From an uncultured Sulfitobacter sp. (GTDB lineage: Bacteria; Pseudomonadota; Alphaproteobacteria; Rhodobacterales; Rhodobacteraceae): 64,000 nt of DNA. Location of the stretch: contig CANMXJ010000001.1 of the NCBI GenBank assembly GCA_947501805.1, positions 310,001 to 374,000 on the forward strand, read 5' to 3'. Shown here one piece after another: positions 46,486 to 56,739 of the stretch (positions are counted from its first letter, which is position 1; every line of letters starts with the position of its first letter). The notes beneath the pieces were generated by a model. The model saw nothing but the letters and a program-made list of their open reading frames with translations. It was not told where the DNA came from and ran no database searches. The position numbers were made by a program, and so were the translations under genes.

Positions 46486-48405
46486 ATGAGTAACCTGCGG
46501 CTTCATCTTTCCAACCCGCAAATCGCCCGCCCGAACGCCCCGCGCTTGCCGCTGGGGCGGCATTTGGTGGATGCCGGGATCATATCGAGCAACGATCTGG
46601 TGCATGCACTGGAATTGCAACGCTATGTTGACGCTCCCTTGGGCGAAGTCCTGATCGCCGAAGGCTTGGCAGAACGCATCGACGTATTGGATGCGCTTGC
46701 CCGACAATATCAGGCCCAACATGTCGATCTACAACGCGATCCGCCGCCCGCGCATCTTGCGTCGCGCCTGCCTGCCGGTCTTTGCCTGCAATATCTGGCC
46801 GTGCCTTGGATGGATATGGCAGGCACGCTTTTGGTTGCGACCAGTAAACCCCACCAGTTCGAGACCTTGCGCACCGCGATGGGCACACAGGCCAATCAAA
46901 TCCTGCCGGTAATTGCGGACGAAAGGCTGATACACGACCAGATTACCCGTCTATATGGTCCCGCCCTTGCGCAGAGGGCCGCCGCACGTGTTCCGGCAGC
47001 TGCCAGTTGCCGCACCTGGAACATCGCAGACAACAAACGGAACCTTTGGGCCGCTGCCATCCTATTCTTGCTTGCTCTGGCATTGGCTATGGCTCCGCTT
47101 TGGACACTGACCGCCGGAATCATATGGGCTTTTGTGACTTTGGTCATGACCACAAGCCTCAAAGCGGCAGCTCTGTGGTCACAGATCATGCACAAAACAC
47201 CGGAGACCCGCTTGCCCCAAATCAGTCGGGAACCGCTTCCAAACCGGCTGCCACGGGTTTCGGTGCTTGTTCCTTTGCTGAAGGAAAAGGAAATCGCTGG
47301 CGCATTGATCACGCGATTGTCCAGATTGACCTATCCCAAGTCCTTGCTGGACGTGGTTCTAGTCCTCGAAGCGTCCGATGAAACCACCCAAGAGACGCTG
47401 GCCCGCACCAAGTTGCCGCCTTGGATCAGTGTGGTCGAAGTGCCCGAAGCCAACCGCCTGACCACCAAACCACGCGCCCTGAACTACGCGTTAGATTTCT
47501 GTCGCGGCAGTATTATCGGCGTATGGGACGCTGAGGACGCGCCAGATCCCGATCAGATCGAACATGTCGTCCGACGATTCCACACAGCCCCGGAAAATGT
47601 CGCGTGCCTGCAAGGCATACTGGATTACTACAATCCCAAAGCAAACTGGCTATCACGTTGTTTCACCATCGAATACGCCTCGTGGTGGCGTGTGTTGCTG
47701 CCCGGTGTCGCCCGCTTGGGGCTGGTCATTCCTCTGGGAGGCACCACACTATTCTTCCGTCGCAGTATTCTGGAAAAGCTGGCCGGTTGGGATGCCCATA
47801 ATGTCACGGAAGATGCCGATCTGGGCGTACGTCTGGCCCGCCATGGCTATGTGACCGAACTGCTGCCCACTGTCACCCACGAGGAAGCAAACTGCCGTCT
47901 GTGGCCATGGGTGCGGCAACGATCCCGCTGGCTGAAGGGTTTTCTGATTACCTGGTGTGTGCATATGCGCAATCCGCTTCAACTGCTGCGTGATCTGGGC
48001 TGGGTCAGGTTCATCGGCGTGCAAACGATGTTGCTGGCCACTGTGTCGCAGTTCATCTTTGCGCCTTTGCTGTGGTCGTTCTGGCTCGCCGTTATGGGCC
48101 TCACCCATCCGATCGAAGTGACCCTTGGCACACCGGTTTTGTGGTTCATGGTCGGCGTGTTTATCCTGTCCGCTACGCTAAACCTTGGCCTGTCTTTACT
48201 CGCTGTGTCAGGCAAAGATCACCGCCACCTGATGTGGTGGGTCTTTACGACGCCGTTTTATTATCCTTTGGGGGTGCTGGCCGCGTTCAAAGGCCTCCAC
48301 GAATTTGTGGTCAGCCCGTTCTTCTGGGACAAGACCGAACATGGCGTCACGCCCGCCCCCGAGGAAATCAGCCTTCATTCTCCATGCGCGCAGCCACCTG
48401 TTTAA
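46486..48405 (+). CDS. Membrane glycosyltransferase 2 with N-terminal MshEN/GspE_N-like domain
   Basis: 639 residues. The N-terminus has two MshEN-like motifs: LGRHLVDAGIISSNDLVHAL with a following LQ (about 24-46), and LGEVLIAEGLAERIDVLDAL (about 52-75), the type that binds c-di-GMP. Two membrane helices (about 185-230) lead to the processive GT2 domain: GVWDAEDAPDP (near 345), VTEDADLGVRLARHGY (near 441) and QRSRWLKGF (near 477), then three or four more helices. It should make or export an extracellular polysaccharide. CtrA sites lie just upstream; its last 38 bp overlap the GntR gene on the other strand. Confidence 0.88.
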   Translation: MSNLRLHLSNPQIARPNAPRLPLGRHLVDAGIISSNDLVHALELQRYVDAPLGEVLIAEGLAERIDVLDALARQYQAQHVDLQRDPPPAHLASRLPAGLCLQYLAVPWMDMAGTLLVATSKPHQFETLRTAMGTQANQILPVIADERLIHDQITRLYGPALAQRAAARVPAAASCRTWNIADNKRNLWAAAILFLLALALAMAPLWTLTAGIIWAFVTLVMTTSLKAAALWSQIMHKTPETRLPQISREPLPNRLPRVSVLVPLLKEKEIAGALITRLSRLTYPKSLLDVVLVLEASDETTQETLARTKLPPWISVVEVPEANRLTTKPRALNYALDFCRGSIIGVWDAEDAPDPDQIEHVVRRFHTAPENVACLQGILDYYNPKANWLSRCFTIEYASWWRVLLPGVARLGLVIPLGGTTLFFRRSILEKLAGWDAHNVTEDADLGVRLARHGYVTELLPTVTHEEANCRLWPWVRQRSRWLKGFLITWCVHMRNPLQLLRDLGWVRFIGVQTMLLATVSQFIFAPLLWSFWLAVMGLTHPIEVTLGTPVLWFMVGVFILSATLNLGLSLLAVSGKDHRHLMWWVFTTPFYYPLGVLAAFKGLHEFVVSPFFWDKTEHGVTPAPEEISLHSPCAQPPV

Positions 48406-49021
48406 GACGAGTCACAAAAGCGACCGAGATGTGATCGCGCAACGCCTTTTCGGCACCGTCTTCATCCCGCGCTTCGATCATCGACACAATCTGTGCATGT
48501 TCTGCTTGCGCAATTTCACCGCGCCCCTCTGCGGCCAAAGACGTTGTCGCCATCAACGCCATCGAACGATACACAAGGTCCAACTGCTGCACCAGATAGC
48601 GGTTGTGCGAGGCCAGATGCACTTGTTTGTGGAAGCGTCGGTTGCTGCGTGACAGAGCTGAGGGTTGATCCACCAGCGCATCGTCCGCCAGCACCATCTC
48701 ACGCAGCACACGGACCTCTTCAGCGGTGGCGTGACGGGCGGCCAGACGGGCGGCCAGCCCTTCCAACTCACCCCGCACCACATAAAGTTCTGCTGTCTGG
48801 TTGTGATCCAGCGAGGCCACGATCAGGCTACGCCCCTCGCGCGCCAATAGAGATTGCGTCTCGAGCCGCTGCAACGCTTCGCGGATCGGGGTGCGCGACA
48901 CTTTGAAGCGTTCTGCCAACTCACTTTCCACCAAGCGGTCGCCGGGGCGATATGTACCGCCGTCGATGGCTTCCAGAATAAGCGAATAGGCGTCTTTTGA
49001 ACCGGGTTTAGGCGCAGTCAT
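48368..49021 (-). CDS. GntR-family (FCD) transcriptional regulator
   Basis: 217 residues. Winged helix: YSLILEAIDGGTYRPGDRLV, ESELAERFKVSRTPIREALQ. The C-terminal FCD ligand domain has the helical histidine pattern (FHKQVHLASHNRYLV, EHAQIVSMIEARD). The start at 49021 has AAGGA eight bases upstream. These regulators usually sense a carboxylic acid; the ligand cannot be told. It is divergent from the HAD gene and overlaps the glycosyltransferase gene tail to tail. Confidence 0.93.
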   Translation of the reverse strand: MTAPKPGSKDAYSLILEAIDGGTYRPGDRLVESELAERFKVSRTPIREALQRLETQSLLAREGRSLIVASLDHNQTAELYVVRGELEGLAARLAARHATAEEVRVLREMVLADDALVDQPSALSRSNRRFHKQVHLASHNRYLVQQLDLVYRSMALMATTSLAAEGRGEIAQAEHAQIVSMIEARDEDGAEKALRDHISVAFVTRLKQVAARMENEG

Positions 49022-49127
49022 ATGTGAGTTCCTTAAGGTCGGCACACTTTACCCCGCGCAGGGATTTGCGCAAGCGCCTGCAAGGCGTCCACTTGCACCC
49101 CGCCTGCTGCTGGCCTAACGGTATGTC

Positions 49128-49775
49128 ATGCCCCGCGATGCCTTTTCTCATGTTGATACTTGGGTCTTTGATCTGGACCACACGCTGTACCCACCTTCGG
49201 CACGGCTTTTTGATCTGATCGAAGTGCGTATGACTGATTGGGTCATGAACACCTTGAATGTGGATCGGGACCACGCCAATCATCTGCGAGTAAAATACTG
49301 GCGCGAACACGGCACAACACTTGCTGGCCTGATGCGCGAACATGACGTCGATCCGGCACCCTATCTTGAAGATGTGCACGATATTCCGATGGACAGCCTG
49401 ACGCCCGATCCCGTATTGGCCGCCCGTATCCGTGCCCTGCCGGGGCGGCGGATTGTCTATACAAACGGCTGCGCGCCCTACGCTGAACGGGTGCTGGCCG
49501 CGCGGGGGCTGTCAGGGTTGTTTGATGCGATTTACGGCGTTGAGCATGCAAATTTCCAACCAAAGCCGGAACGGGCCGCATTCGATATGGTTTTTGCCAA
49601 AGATGGCGTCACGCCCGTCAGCGCTGCCATGTTCGAGGATGACCCACGCAACCTTGCCGCGCCTTTTGCCATGGGCATGCGCACAGTGCATGTGGCCCCT
49701 GATCCATTGGCGGCGGATCACATCGAATACCACACGGACGATTTGTCTCATTTTCTTAGCCAGTTAACGGGTTAA
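49128..49775 (+). CDS. HAD-family pyrimidine 5'-nucleotidase-like hydrolase
   Basis: 215 residues. HAD motif I is WVFDLDHTLYPPSARLFDLI; motif II is IVYTNGCAPYAERVLA; the lysine and motif IV are in FQPKPERAAFDM and AAMFEDDPRNLAAP. This is the SDT1-like pyrimidine 5'-nucleotidase group, which dephosphorylates UMP/CMP and related compounds. It ends at 49775, nine bp before the UbiH-like gene, so the two probably share a transcript. Confidence 0.92.
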   Translation: MPRDAFSHVDTWVFDLDHTLYPPSARLFDLIEVRMTDWVMNTLNVDRDHANHLRVKYWREHGTTLAGLMREHDVDPAPYLEDVHDIPMDSLTPDPVLAARIRALPGRRIVYTNGCAPYAERVLAARGLSGLFDAIYGVEHANFQPKPERAAFDMVFAKDGVTPVSAAMFEDDPRNLAAPFAMGMRTVHVAPDPLAADHIEYHTDDLSHFLSQLTG

Positions 49776-49784
49776 GTGCACAAT

Positions 49785-50981
49785 ATGAATTATGATTGTG
49801 ACATTCTGGTTTCCGGTGGCGGTATCGCGGGACTGACGGCGGCTGCGGTCTTTGGGACGGCTGGCTTTGAGGTGATCTGCGTGGACCCGGCTCCGCCGGT
49901 TACGGATCGGGATGCGGCGGGCGCGGACATGCGTTCTACCGCGATGTTACAGCCCGCACGCCAGGTTCTTGAGCGTGCAGGCCTCTGGGATGCGCTTGCG
50001 CCACATGCCGCCGCGCTTCAGATCATGCGGGTGGTGGATGCGGGTGGCGAAACCGCCGAGCCACGCGTGACCCGCGAATTCAACGCCTCCGAAATTTCAG
50101 AGCAACCGTTTGGCTGGAACTTTCCCAACTGGTTGTTGCGCCGGGAAATCGTAGACCGCCTAGCGGCTCTGCCAAACGTCGATTTCCGCCCCGGCACCGG
50201 TACCACATCCCTGTTCACCCGCACGGCTTCGGCCAAAGTTGGCCTGAGCGATGGCAGTACAATCACAACCCGTTTGGTGGTCGCCGCGGACGGGCGCGAC
50301 AGCCCGATGCGCCAAGCCGCCGGTATTGAGGTCAGCACGCGACGTTACGGGCAAAAGGCACTGGCCTTTGCGGTGACGCATCCAATCCCGCATGGCAATG
50401 TCTCGACCGAGATCCACCGGACGGGTGGTCCTTTCACCTTGGTGCCGCTGCCGGATCGCGAAGGTCTGCCAAGCTCGGCAATTGTATGGATGGATGACGG
50501 GCCTGTCACAATGGCGCGTGCCAAAAGCGACGTAGTTGAGTTCGAGGCGGAAATGACAGAACGGTCCTGCCATCTCTTTGGGCCCCTCACCCTTGCCAGC
50601 CCACGCAACGTCTGGCCGATCATCAGCCAGCATGCGGAGCGGTTGTCGGGGCAACGCATCGCCTTGATCGCGGAGGCCGCGCATGTCTTGCCGCCCATCG
50701 GAGCGCAAGGATTAAACATGTCTTTGCAAGACCTCGCCACCCTGTTGCAACTGGCAGATGCCAATCGCGCATCACTCGGGGATGTTGCGATGCTGGATGC
50801 CTATCACAAGGCCCGCTACGCAGATATCCAATTGCGAATTAACGGTATTGATATGCTCAACCGCGTGTCTCAGGCCAGCAGTCCGCTTGCCCGCGACTTG
50901 CGCGCCAAGGGTCTGGATGCACTCTATGCGATGGCACCCGTGCGCAAGATGTTGATGCAGATGGGCCTTGGAGTGAAGTGA
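49785..50981 (+). CDS. UbiH/Coq6-type FAD-dependent monooxygenase
   Basis: About 398 residues. FAD-binding fold ILVSGGGIAGLTAAAVFG, the middle VVAADGRDSPMRQAAG and the C-terminal second FAD motif LIAEAAHVLPPIGAQGLNMS are typical of UbiH/UbiF/VisC hydroxylases that modify the ubiquinone ring. Which ring position it acts on cannot be said. The GTG at 49776 is an alternative start; neither site has a clear ribosome-binding sequence. A bidirectional terminator follows. Confidence 0.92.
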   Translation: MNYDCDILVSGGGIAGLTAAAVFGTAGFEVICVDPAPPVTDRDAAGADMRSTAMLQPARQVLERAGLWDALAPHAAALQIMRVVDAGGETAEPRVTREFNASEISEQPFGWNFPNWLLRREIVDRLAALPNVDFRPGTGTTSLFTRTASAKVGLSDGSTITTRLVVAADGRDSPMRQAAGIEVSTRRYGQKALAFAVTHPIPHGNVSTEIHRTGGPFTLVPLPDREGLPSSAIVWMDDGPVTMARAKSDVVEFEAEMTERSCHLFGPLTLASPRNVWPIISQHAERLSGQRIALIAEAAHVLPPIGAQGLNMSLQDLATLLQLADANRASLGDVAMLDAYHKARYADIQLRINGIDMLNRVSQASSPLARDLRAKGLDALYAMAPVRKMLMQMGLGVK

Positions 50982-51009
50982 AAAGGGTGGACAATTTGTC
51001 CACCCTTTT
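50981..51009. terminator. Bidirectional terminator
   Basis: A perfect 12-bp stem (AAAAGGGTGGAC with GTCCACCCTTTT, loop AATTT) lies between the plus-strand UbiH-like gene and the minus-strand aminotransferase gene. The A and T ends give a T tract in both directions. Confidence 0.9.
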
Positions 51010-51012
51010 GCA

Positions 51013-52137
51013 TTAGATTACTTCGTCGATAACGGCGGCCAACCGACCCAGTGTCGCATCCACATCATACAATTTATCCAGACCAAAAAGCCCGAGACGG
51101 AACGTGCTGAACCCTTCGGGCTCACCCACTTGCAACGGCACACCTGCCGCGATCTGCATTCCCTTGGCCGCGAATTTTTTGCCGTTCTGAATGTCGGGGT
51201 CGCTGGTGTAGCTGACTACCACACCCGGTGCGCCGTATCCTTCTGCCGCAACAGACACCACACCTTTGTCGGCCAGCATCTTGCGCACGCCGTCTCCCAG
51301 CTTCCACTGGGCCTCTTTCAGACGTTCAAAACCGTATTCCTTGGTTTCGAGAATGGTATCGCGGAACGCCCGCAACGCGTCTGTCGGCATGGTCGCATGA
51401 TACGCATGGCCACCGTCTTCGTAGGTTTTCATGATCGCACGCCATTTACCCAGATCAATCGAAAAACTATCCGACGTGGTTTCGGCCAACCGCGCCTCGG
51501 CCCGCGCCGACATCATCACCAGACCAGCTGACGGAGATGCCGACCATCCTTTTTGCGGCGCAGAGATCAGCACATCAACGCCAAGCGCCTTCATATCCAC
51601 CCATGCACAGCCTGACGCAATGCAGTCCAGCACCATCAAGGCACCAACCTCATGGGCGGCTGCGGCCATTTGGGTAATGTAGTCATCCGGCAGGATCACC
51701 CCGGCGCTGGTTTCCACATGAGGGGCAAATACCACCTGCGGCTTTTCATCACGAATGGCGGCGACAACATCTTCGATAGCAGCTGGCGCGAAGGGACTAA
51801 CGTCCGAATTCCCCTGCTGGCGGGCCTTCATAACCGTCGCCTTGGCAGTCAATCCACCGGTTTCGATAATCTGTGACCAGCGATAGGAAAACCATCCATT
51901 ACGCACAACCAGCACTTTCGCGCCACGTGCAAACTGACGGGCAACCGCTTCCATGCCATAGGTGCCACCGCCGGGCACCAGTGCCACGGCATCCGCGTTG
52001 TAGACTTCTTTCAACAAATCGGAAATGTCGCGCATGACCTGTTGGAATGATCCGCTCATGTGGTTCAGCGATCGGTCGGTAAAGACCACAGAAAACTCCT
52101 CAAGCCCGGTTGGGTCCACGGTGTCCAGCAATGCCAT
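51013..52137 (-). CDS. Class V PLP-dependent aminotransferase (alanine/serine--glyoxylate type)
   Basis: 374 residues. VALVPGGGTYGMEAVARQFA, LDCIASGCAWVDMKALGVD and the PLP lysine in LISAPQKGWSASPSAGLV are class V features; FSTFRLGLFGLDKLYDVDAT is the C-terminal domain. The fold group includes alanine-glyoxylate and serine-glyoxylate aminotransferases, but the amino donor cannot be fixed. It is transcribed away from the Lrp pair; its own 5' gap (52138-52259) may hold their binding sites. Confidence 0.87.
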   Translation of the reverse strand: MALLDTVDPTGLEEFSVVFTDRSLNHMSGSFQQVMRDISDLLKEVYNADAVALVPGGGTYGMEAVARQFARGAKVLVVRNGWFSYRWSQIIETGGLTAKATVMKARQQGNSDVSPFAPAAIEDVVAAIRDEKPQVVFAPHVETSAGVILPDDYITQMAAAAHEVGALMVLDCIASGCAWVDMKALGVDVLISAPQKGWSASPSAGLVMMSARAEARLAETTSDSFSIDLGKWRAIMKTYEDGGHAYHATMPTDALRAFRDTILETKEYGFERLKEAQWKLGDGVRKMLADKGVVSVAAEGYGAPGVVVSYTSDPDIQNGKKFAAKGMQIAAGVPLQVGEPEGFSTFRLGLFGLDKLYDVDATLGRLAAVIDEVI

Positions 52138-52259
52138 AGTTCTATCCTCAGCTTGGTTTTTTGGGTGAATACAAGTCTCTGCTTAGTGTTGCAAAGTCTA
52201 TCTGGGTATACAACGCGACCCGAAAGGATTTTCGCTTTTACTTTGAAGATACTCGGACT

Positions 52260-52715
52260 CTACAGGGGGCCAGCAAGGCGCTCTTCGCTCAACAGCACAT
52301 TGGCCTCGACCTCACCTGCCCCCGGCAGCGTCATAATGCGCCGCCGTAAGACACGTTCGAAATCAGGCAAATCACGGGCCACCACCCGCAGGCGGTAGTC
52401 ATAGAGGCCCAAGACATGTTCAACCGTCTGCACCTCGGGAATGGCAGAAACGGCGCGTTCAAAATCTTCCAGCGATACACGTCCCTTGGTAGCCAGCTTG
52501 ATGCCCAGAAACACCGTGACGCCAAACCCCAGCTTCTCGGCGTTCAGGCGCAAACGCTTGCCTGTGATGATGCCCGCCTCCTCCAGCCGTTTGATCCGCC
52601 GCCATGTGGCGGGCTGTGACAGGCCAAAGCGTTTCCCCAAGGCGCTCGCCGACTGGCGCGCATCCTTTGCCAGCGTCGAGATCAGCTTGCGGTCAATGTC
52701 GTCCAGATCAATCAT
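52260..52715 (-). CDS. Lrp/AsnC-family regulator, second of a tandem pair
   Basis: 151 residues. N-terminal winged helix (IDRKLISTLAKDARQSASAL, FGLSQPATWRRIKRLEEAGI) and C-terminal RAM ligand domain (VFLGIKLATKGRVSLEDFER, VLGLYDYRLRVVARDLPDFE). It starts 4 bp inside the end of the other Lrp gene. Proteins of this type bind amino acids and control amino-acid genes; ilvC and an aminotransferase gene flank the pair. Confidence 0.94.
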   Translation of the reverse strand: MIDLDDIDRKLISTLAKDARQSASALGKRFGLSQPATWRRIKRLEEAGIITGKRLRLNAEKLGFGVTVFLGIKLATKGRVSLEDFERAVSAIPEVQTVEHVLGLYDYRLRVVARDLPDFERVLRRRIMTLPGAGEVEANVLLSEERLAGPL

Positions 52716-53167
52716 AACGGCAGGGTCTCTTCCGTTTTGAGCCGCGCCACGTGCATCAACGGTTCAATGTCGGCGATGTGTGGCAGGGTCAGGATACTGG
52801 AACGGTAGATCTGTTGGTAATGGGTCATGTCACGCGCAATGACCGACAGACGCACATCCACGCGGCCCAAGAACGTCTGCACCTCCATCACCTCGGGCAC
52901 AAGCCGCGCCTCGGCTAGAAAGCTGTCAAATGCATTGCCCTGTGTCTTGTCCAGCGTCACCCGCAGCGACACTTCAACTGCATAGCCCAAGGCGGCCCAG
53001 TTGATCACCGCACCAACGCCCTGCACAATACCGTCTTCTTCCATACGGGCAATCCGGCGTGCCGCCTTGCCCGTGCTCATCCCGCAACGCTCCGCCAATT
53101 CACCCGGACTGAGGCTGGGATCGGCCTGCCAATAGCGCAGCAGCCGTCTATCTTGATCATCAAGCAT
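52712..53167 (-). CDS. Lrp/AsnC-family regulator, first of a tandem pair
   Basis: 151 residues. HTH DQDRRLLRYWQADPSLSPGE and LAERCGMSTGKAARRIARME, then the RAM domain (VEVSLRVTLDKTQGNAFDSF, TFLGRVDVRLSVIARDMTHY). It is the same length as the next gene and coupled to it (ATGA-like overlap), but the two are clearly different in sequence, suggesting they might act as a heteromer. It is divergent from ilvC with 134 bp between the starts. Confidence 0.94.
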   Translation of the reverse strand: MLDDQDRRLLRYWQADPSLSPGELAERCGMSTGKAARRIARMEEDGIVQGVGAVINWAALGYAVEVSLRVTLDKTQGNAFDSFLAEARLVPEVMEVQTFLGRVDVRLSVIARDMTHYQQIYRSSILTLPHIADIEPLMHVARLKTEETLPL

Positions 53168-53241
53168 GAAATTTCCGAAATTAGCAAACCCTGCGCATAA
53201 CTACATCGCTATATTGCGAAATACTATTGAAATCACCATAG

Positions 53242-54324
<1,083 letters not shown>

Positions 54325-54348
54325 TCCCGACCATCAGTCAACAAGATC

Positions 54349-54376
54349 AAGGGCGGCCAAGCGGTCGCCCTTTTTT
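54349..54376 (+). terminator. Rho-independent terminator of ilvC
   Basis: GGGCGGCC pairs with GGTCGCCC (one G-T pair, loop AAGC), extended by AA/TT, then a T run ending in TTTTTTG. It begins 25 bp after the ilvC stop. Confidence 0.92.
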
Positions 54377-54459
54377 GTGTCTTGGCCTGCCCGACACGTC
54401 GATCCGCCTGACACTTATGCCCCATTGACCCTACACCCACGCCCGCCTAAGCCTGCTCA

Positions 54460-55383
54460 ATGAACAGCCCCCCCGAAATCACCTACAAAAGCTGGCTGAT
54501 GATCGCCACGCTAGCATTCGTATGGGGCGGTACATTTCTGGTAACAGAAGTCGCGTTAACCGGCATGACGCCTTTCTGGCTCGCGGCATCGCGGATCGGA
54601 TTCGCCACAATTGTGATGATGATGATCTGGGGGGCGCGCGGATTTCCATTATTCAAGACCTCCCTCACCCGCGAGCAAGCCTTTTTGGTGATTGTGATTG
54701 GTGCTGTGAGTTCTTCTGTTCCCTTTGCCTTGCTGGCATGGGGTCAACAATATGTTACCTCCGGCTTTGCAGGTGTTTCGATGGCCTCTGTTGCGCTGAT
54801 CGTCTTGCCGATGGCGCATTTTCTGGTGCCGGGAGAGCAGATCAACCGCCGCAAGGTTTTCGGCTTTGTGATCGGTTTTATCGGGGTTGTGATCCTGATC
54901 GGCGGGCAGGCCTTTGAAAGCACGGGGGCGTCTTTGGAAGCCGCCGGGCGTATCGCTTGTGTCGCGGCAGCGGCCTGTTATGCGGGCAGTTCGATCATGT
55001 TACGCCGGCTGCCGGATGTAGACGCGATTGGCCTTGCCACCGTGCTGTTGTTTATCGGGGCCTGTTTCAGCATTCCGCTGGCCTTTATCCTCGAAGGGCA
55101 GCCTGCGATGCCGGACACAAACATCCTACTTGTACTGGCGTTTCTTGGCCTTGTGCCAACAGCAGCCGCCAACCTGTTGCGCGTGCTGGTCGTGCGCAGC
55201 GCAGGGCCGGTATTCATGTCTCTGGTGAATTACCAAGTGCCTGTCTGGTCTGTTGTCCTTGGGGCGCTGATTTTGTCAGAACCACTGCCACCTTCGCTGC
55301 TTTACGCAATGGCGCTGATCTTGCTCGGACTCGCAATTAGTCAATTTAATTCACTTAAACAGATATTTACGAGAAAAAATTAA
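54460..55383 (+). CDS. EamA-family (DMT superfamily) transporter
   Basis: 307 residues and ten predicted membrane helices in two EamA halves: WLMIATLAFVWGGTFLVTEV starts the first, IACVAAAACYAGSSIMLRRL the second. Such proteins export metabolites or amino acids; the substrate is unknown. It follows the ilvC terminator and ends nine bp from glmM, which is on the other strand. Confidence 0.92.
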   Translation: MNSPPEITYKSWLMIATLAFVWGGTFLVTEVALTGMTPFWLAASRIGFATIVMMMIWGARGFPLFKTSLTREQAFLVIVIGAVSSSVPFALLAWGQQYVTSGFAGVSMASVALIVLPMAHFLVPGEQINRRKVFGFVIGFIGVVILIGGQAFESTGASLEAAGRIACVAAAACYAGSSIMLRRLPDVDAIGLATVLLFIGACFSIPLAFILEGQPAMPDTNILLVLAFLGLVPTAAANLLRVLVVRSAGPVFMSLVNYQVPVWSVVLGALILSEPLPPSLLYAMALILLGLAISQFNSLKQIFTRKN

Positions 55384-55392
55384 AGCAACACC

Positions 55393-56739
55393 TTAAGTCG
55401 CCACGGCCTCTTCAACAGCCGAGACAACCGCATCCACAGAACGCTCCATCAGGGCCGCATCCACATGTTCCGCCATCACACGCACCAAAGGTTCTGTGCC
55501 GGATTTTCGGATCAACAATCGTCCGCCTCCTGCCAGATCCGCTTCGGCCTGGGCAATCGCGGCTACAACATGCGCATGCTCAAGAGGCCGTTGCCCCACC
55601 TCGAAACGCACATTTTTCAAGAGCTGCGGGACTGTGTCAAACTGGTGCAACAACTCCGAGGCCGGTCGCTCAGAGCGTTTCATCTCGGCCAGAAACTGCA
55701 AACCCGCCATCAGGCCATCGCCCGTGGTTGCGTGATCCGTCATCACGATATGGCCGGATTGTTCACCACCAAGGTTGAAACCACCCTGCCGCATCCGTTC
55801 CACCACATAGCGGTCACCGACATTGGTGCGCTCCAAACGTAGACCGCGTTCTTGCAGGTAATGCTCCAGCCCGAGATTGCTCATCACTGTGGCGACCAGT
55901 GCACCGCCTTTCAGACGGCCCTCTTCTGCCCAACGGCCTGCCATCAACGCCATAAATTGATCGCCGTCACCAACATGGCCTTTTTCGTCAATCAGGATCA
56001 CCCGGTCAGCATCCCCGTCCAGACAAATCCCCACATCAGCCCCATGCGCCACAACCATTTCAGCGGCAGCTTGCGGATGGGTTGATCCACAACCTTCGTT
56101 GATGTTGTGGCCATTTGGCGCGACTCCCATCGGGATCACCTCGGCACCCAACTCCCACAACGCATCCGGGGCCACGCGATGCGCCGCACCATTGGCACAA
56201 TCAACCACCACTTTCAGCCCGTCCAGCCGCATTCTGCGCGGAAAAGTGGATTTCACACGTTCCACATACCGATAACGGCCATCATCAATACGTTTTGCGC
56301 GCCCGATCTCATTGGCGGGTGCCGGCTCAACGCCACTGGCAACAAGTGCTTCGATTTCAGCCTCGACACTGTCGGACAATTTGAAACCATCCGGACCAAA
56401 GAACTTGATCCCGTTGTCATGGGCAGGGTTATGGCTGGCTGAAATCATCACGCCCAGATCTGCCCGCATCGAGCGGGTCAAAAGCCCTACTGCCGGAGTT
56501 GGCACCGGTCCAAGCAACAATACATTCATTCCTGTACTGGTCAGTCCTGCAGTCAGCGCATTTTCAAACATATAACCGGAGAGCCGTGTGTCTTTGCCAA
56601 TCACCACACGATGTTCGACCTTGCCATCCTGCCGGAAGTACCGTCCCACCGCCGCGCCAATACGCAACGCCATTTCAGGGGTCATCGGATGAGTATTGGC
56701 CGTGCCACGCACGCCGTCTGTTCCAAAGAGTTTTGTCAT
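55393..56739 (-). CDS. glmM: Phosphoglucosamine mutase GlmM
   Basis: 448 residues from the ATG at 56739, which overlaps the folP stop (ATGA). Starts [20 protein letters not shown]; the phosphoserine loop is [19 protein letters not shown] (Ser102), the metal loop is [13 protein letters not shown], and the sugar loop is [19 protein letters not shown]. It makes glucosamine-1-phosphate for UDP-GlcNAc, the substrate of peptidoglycan and lipid A synthesis. The folP-glmM order is common. Confidence 0.98.
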   Translation of the reverse strand: MTKLFGTDGVRGTANTHPMTPEMALRIGAAVGRYFRQDGKVEHRVVIGKDTRLSGYMFENALTAGLTSTGMNVLLLGPVPTPAVGLLTRSMRADLGVMISASHNPAHDNGIKFFGPDGFKLSDSVEAEIEALVASGVEPAPANEIGRAKRIDDGRYRYVERVKSTFPRRMRLDGLKVVVDCANGAAHRVAPDALWELGAEVIPMGVAPNGHNINEGCGSTHPQAAAEMVVAHGADVGICLDGDADRVILIDEKGHVGDGDQFMALMAGRWAEEGRLKGGALVATVMSNLGLEHYLQERGLRLERTNVGDRYVVERMRQGGFNLGGEQSGHIVMTDHATTGDGLMAGLQFLAEMKRSERPASELLHQFDTVPQLLKNVRFEVGQRPLEHAHVVAAIAQAEADLAGGGRLLIRKSGTEPLVRVMAEHVDAALMERSVDAVVSAVEEAVAT

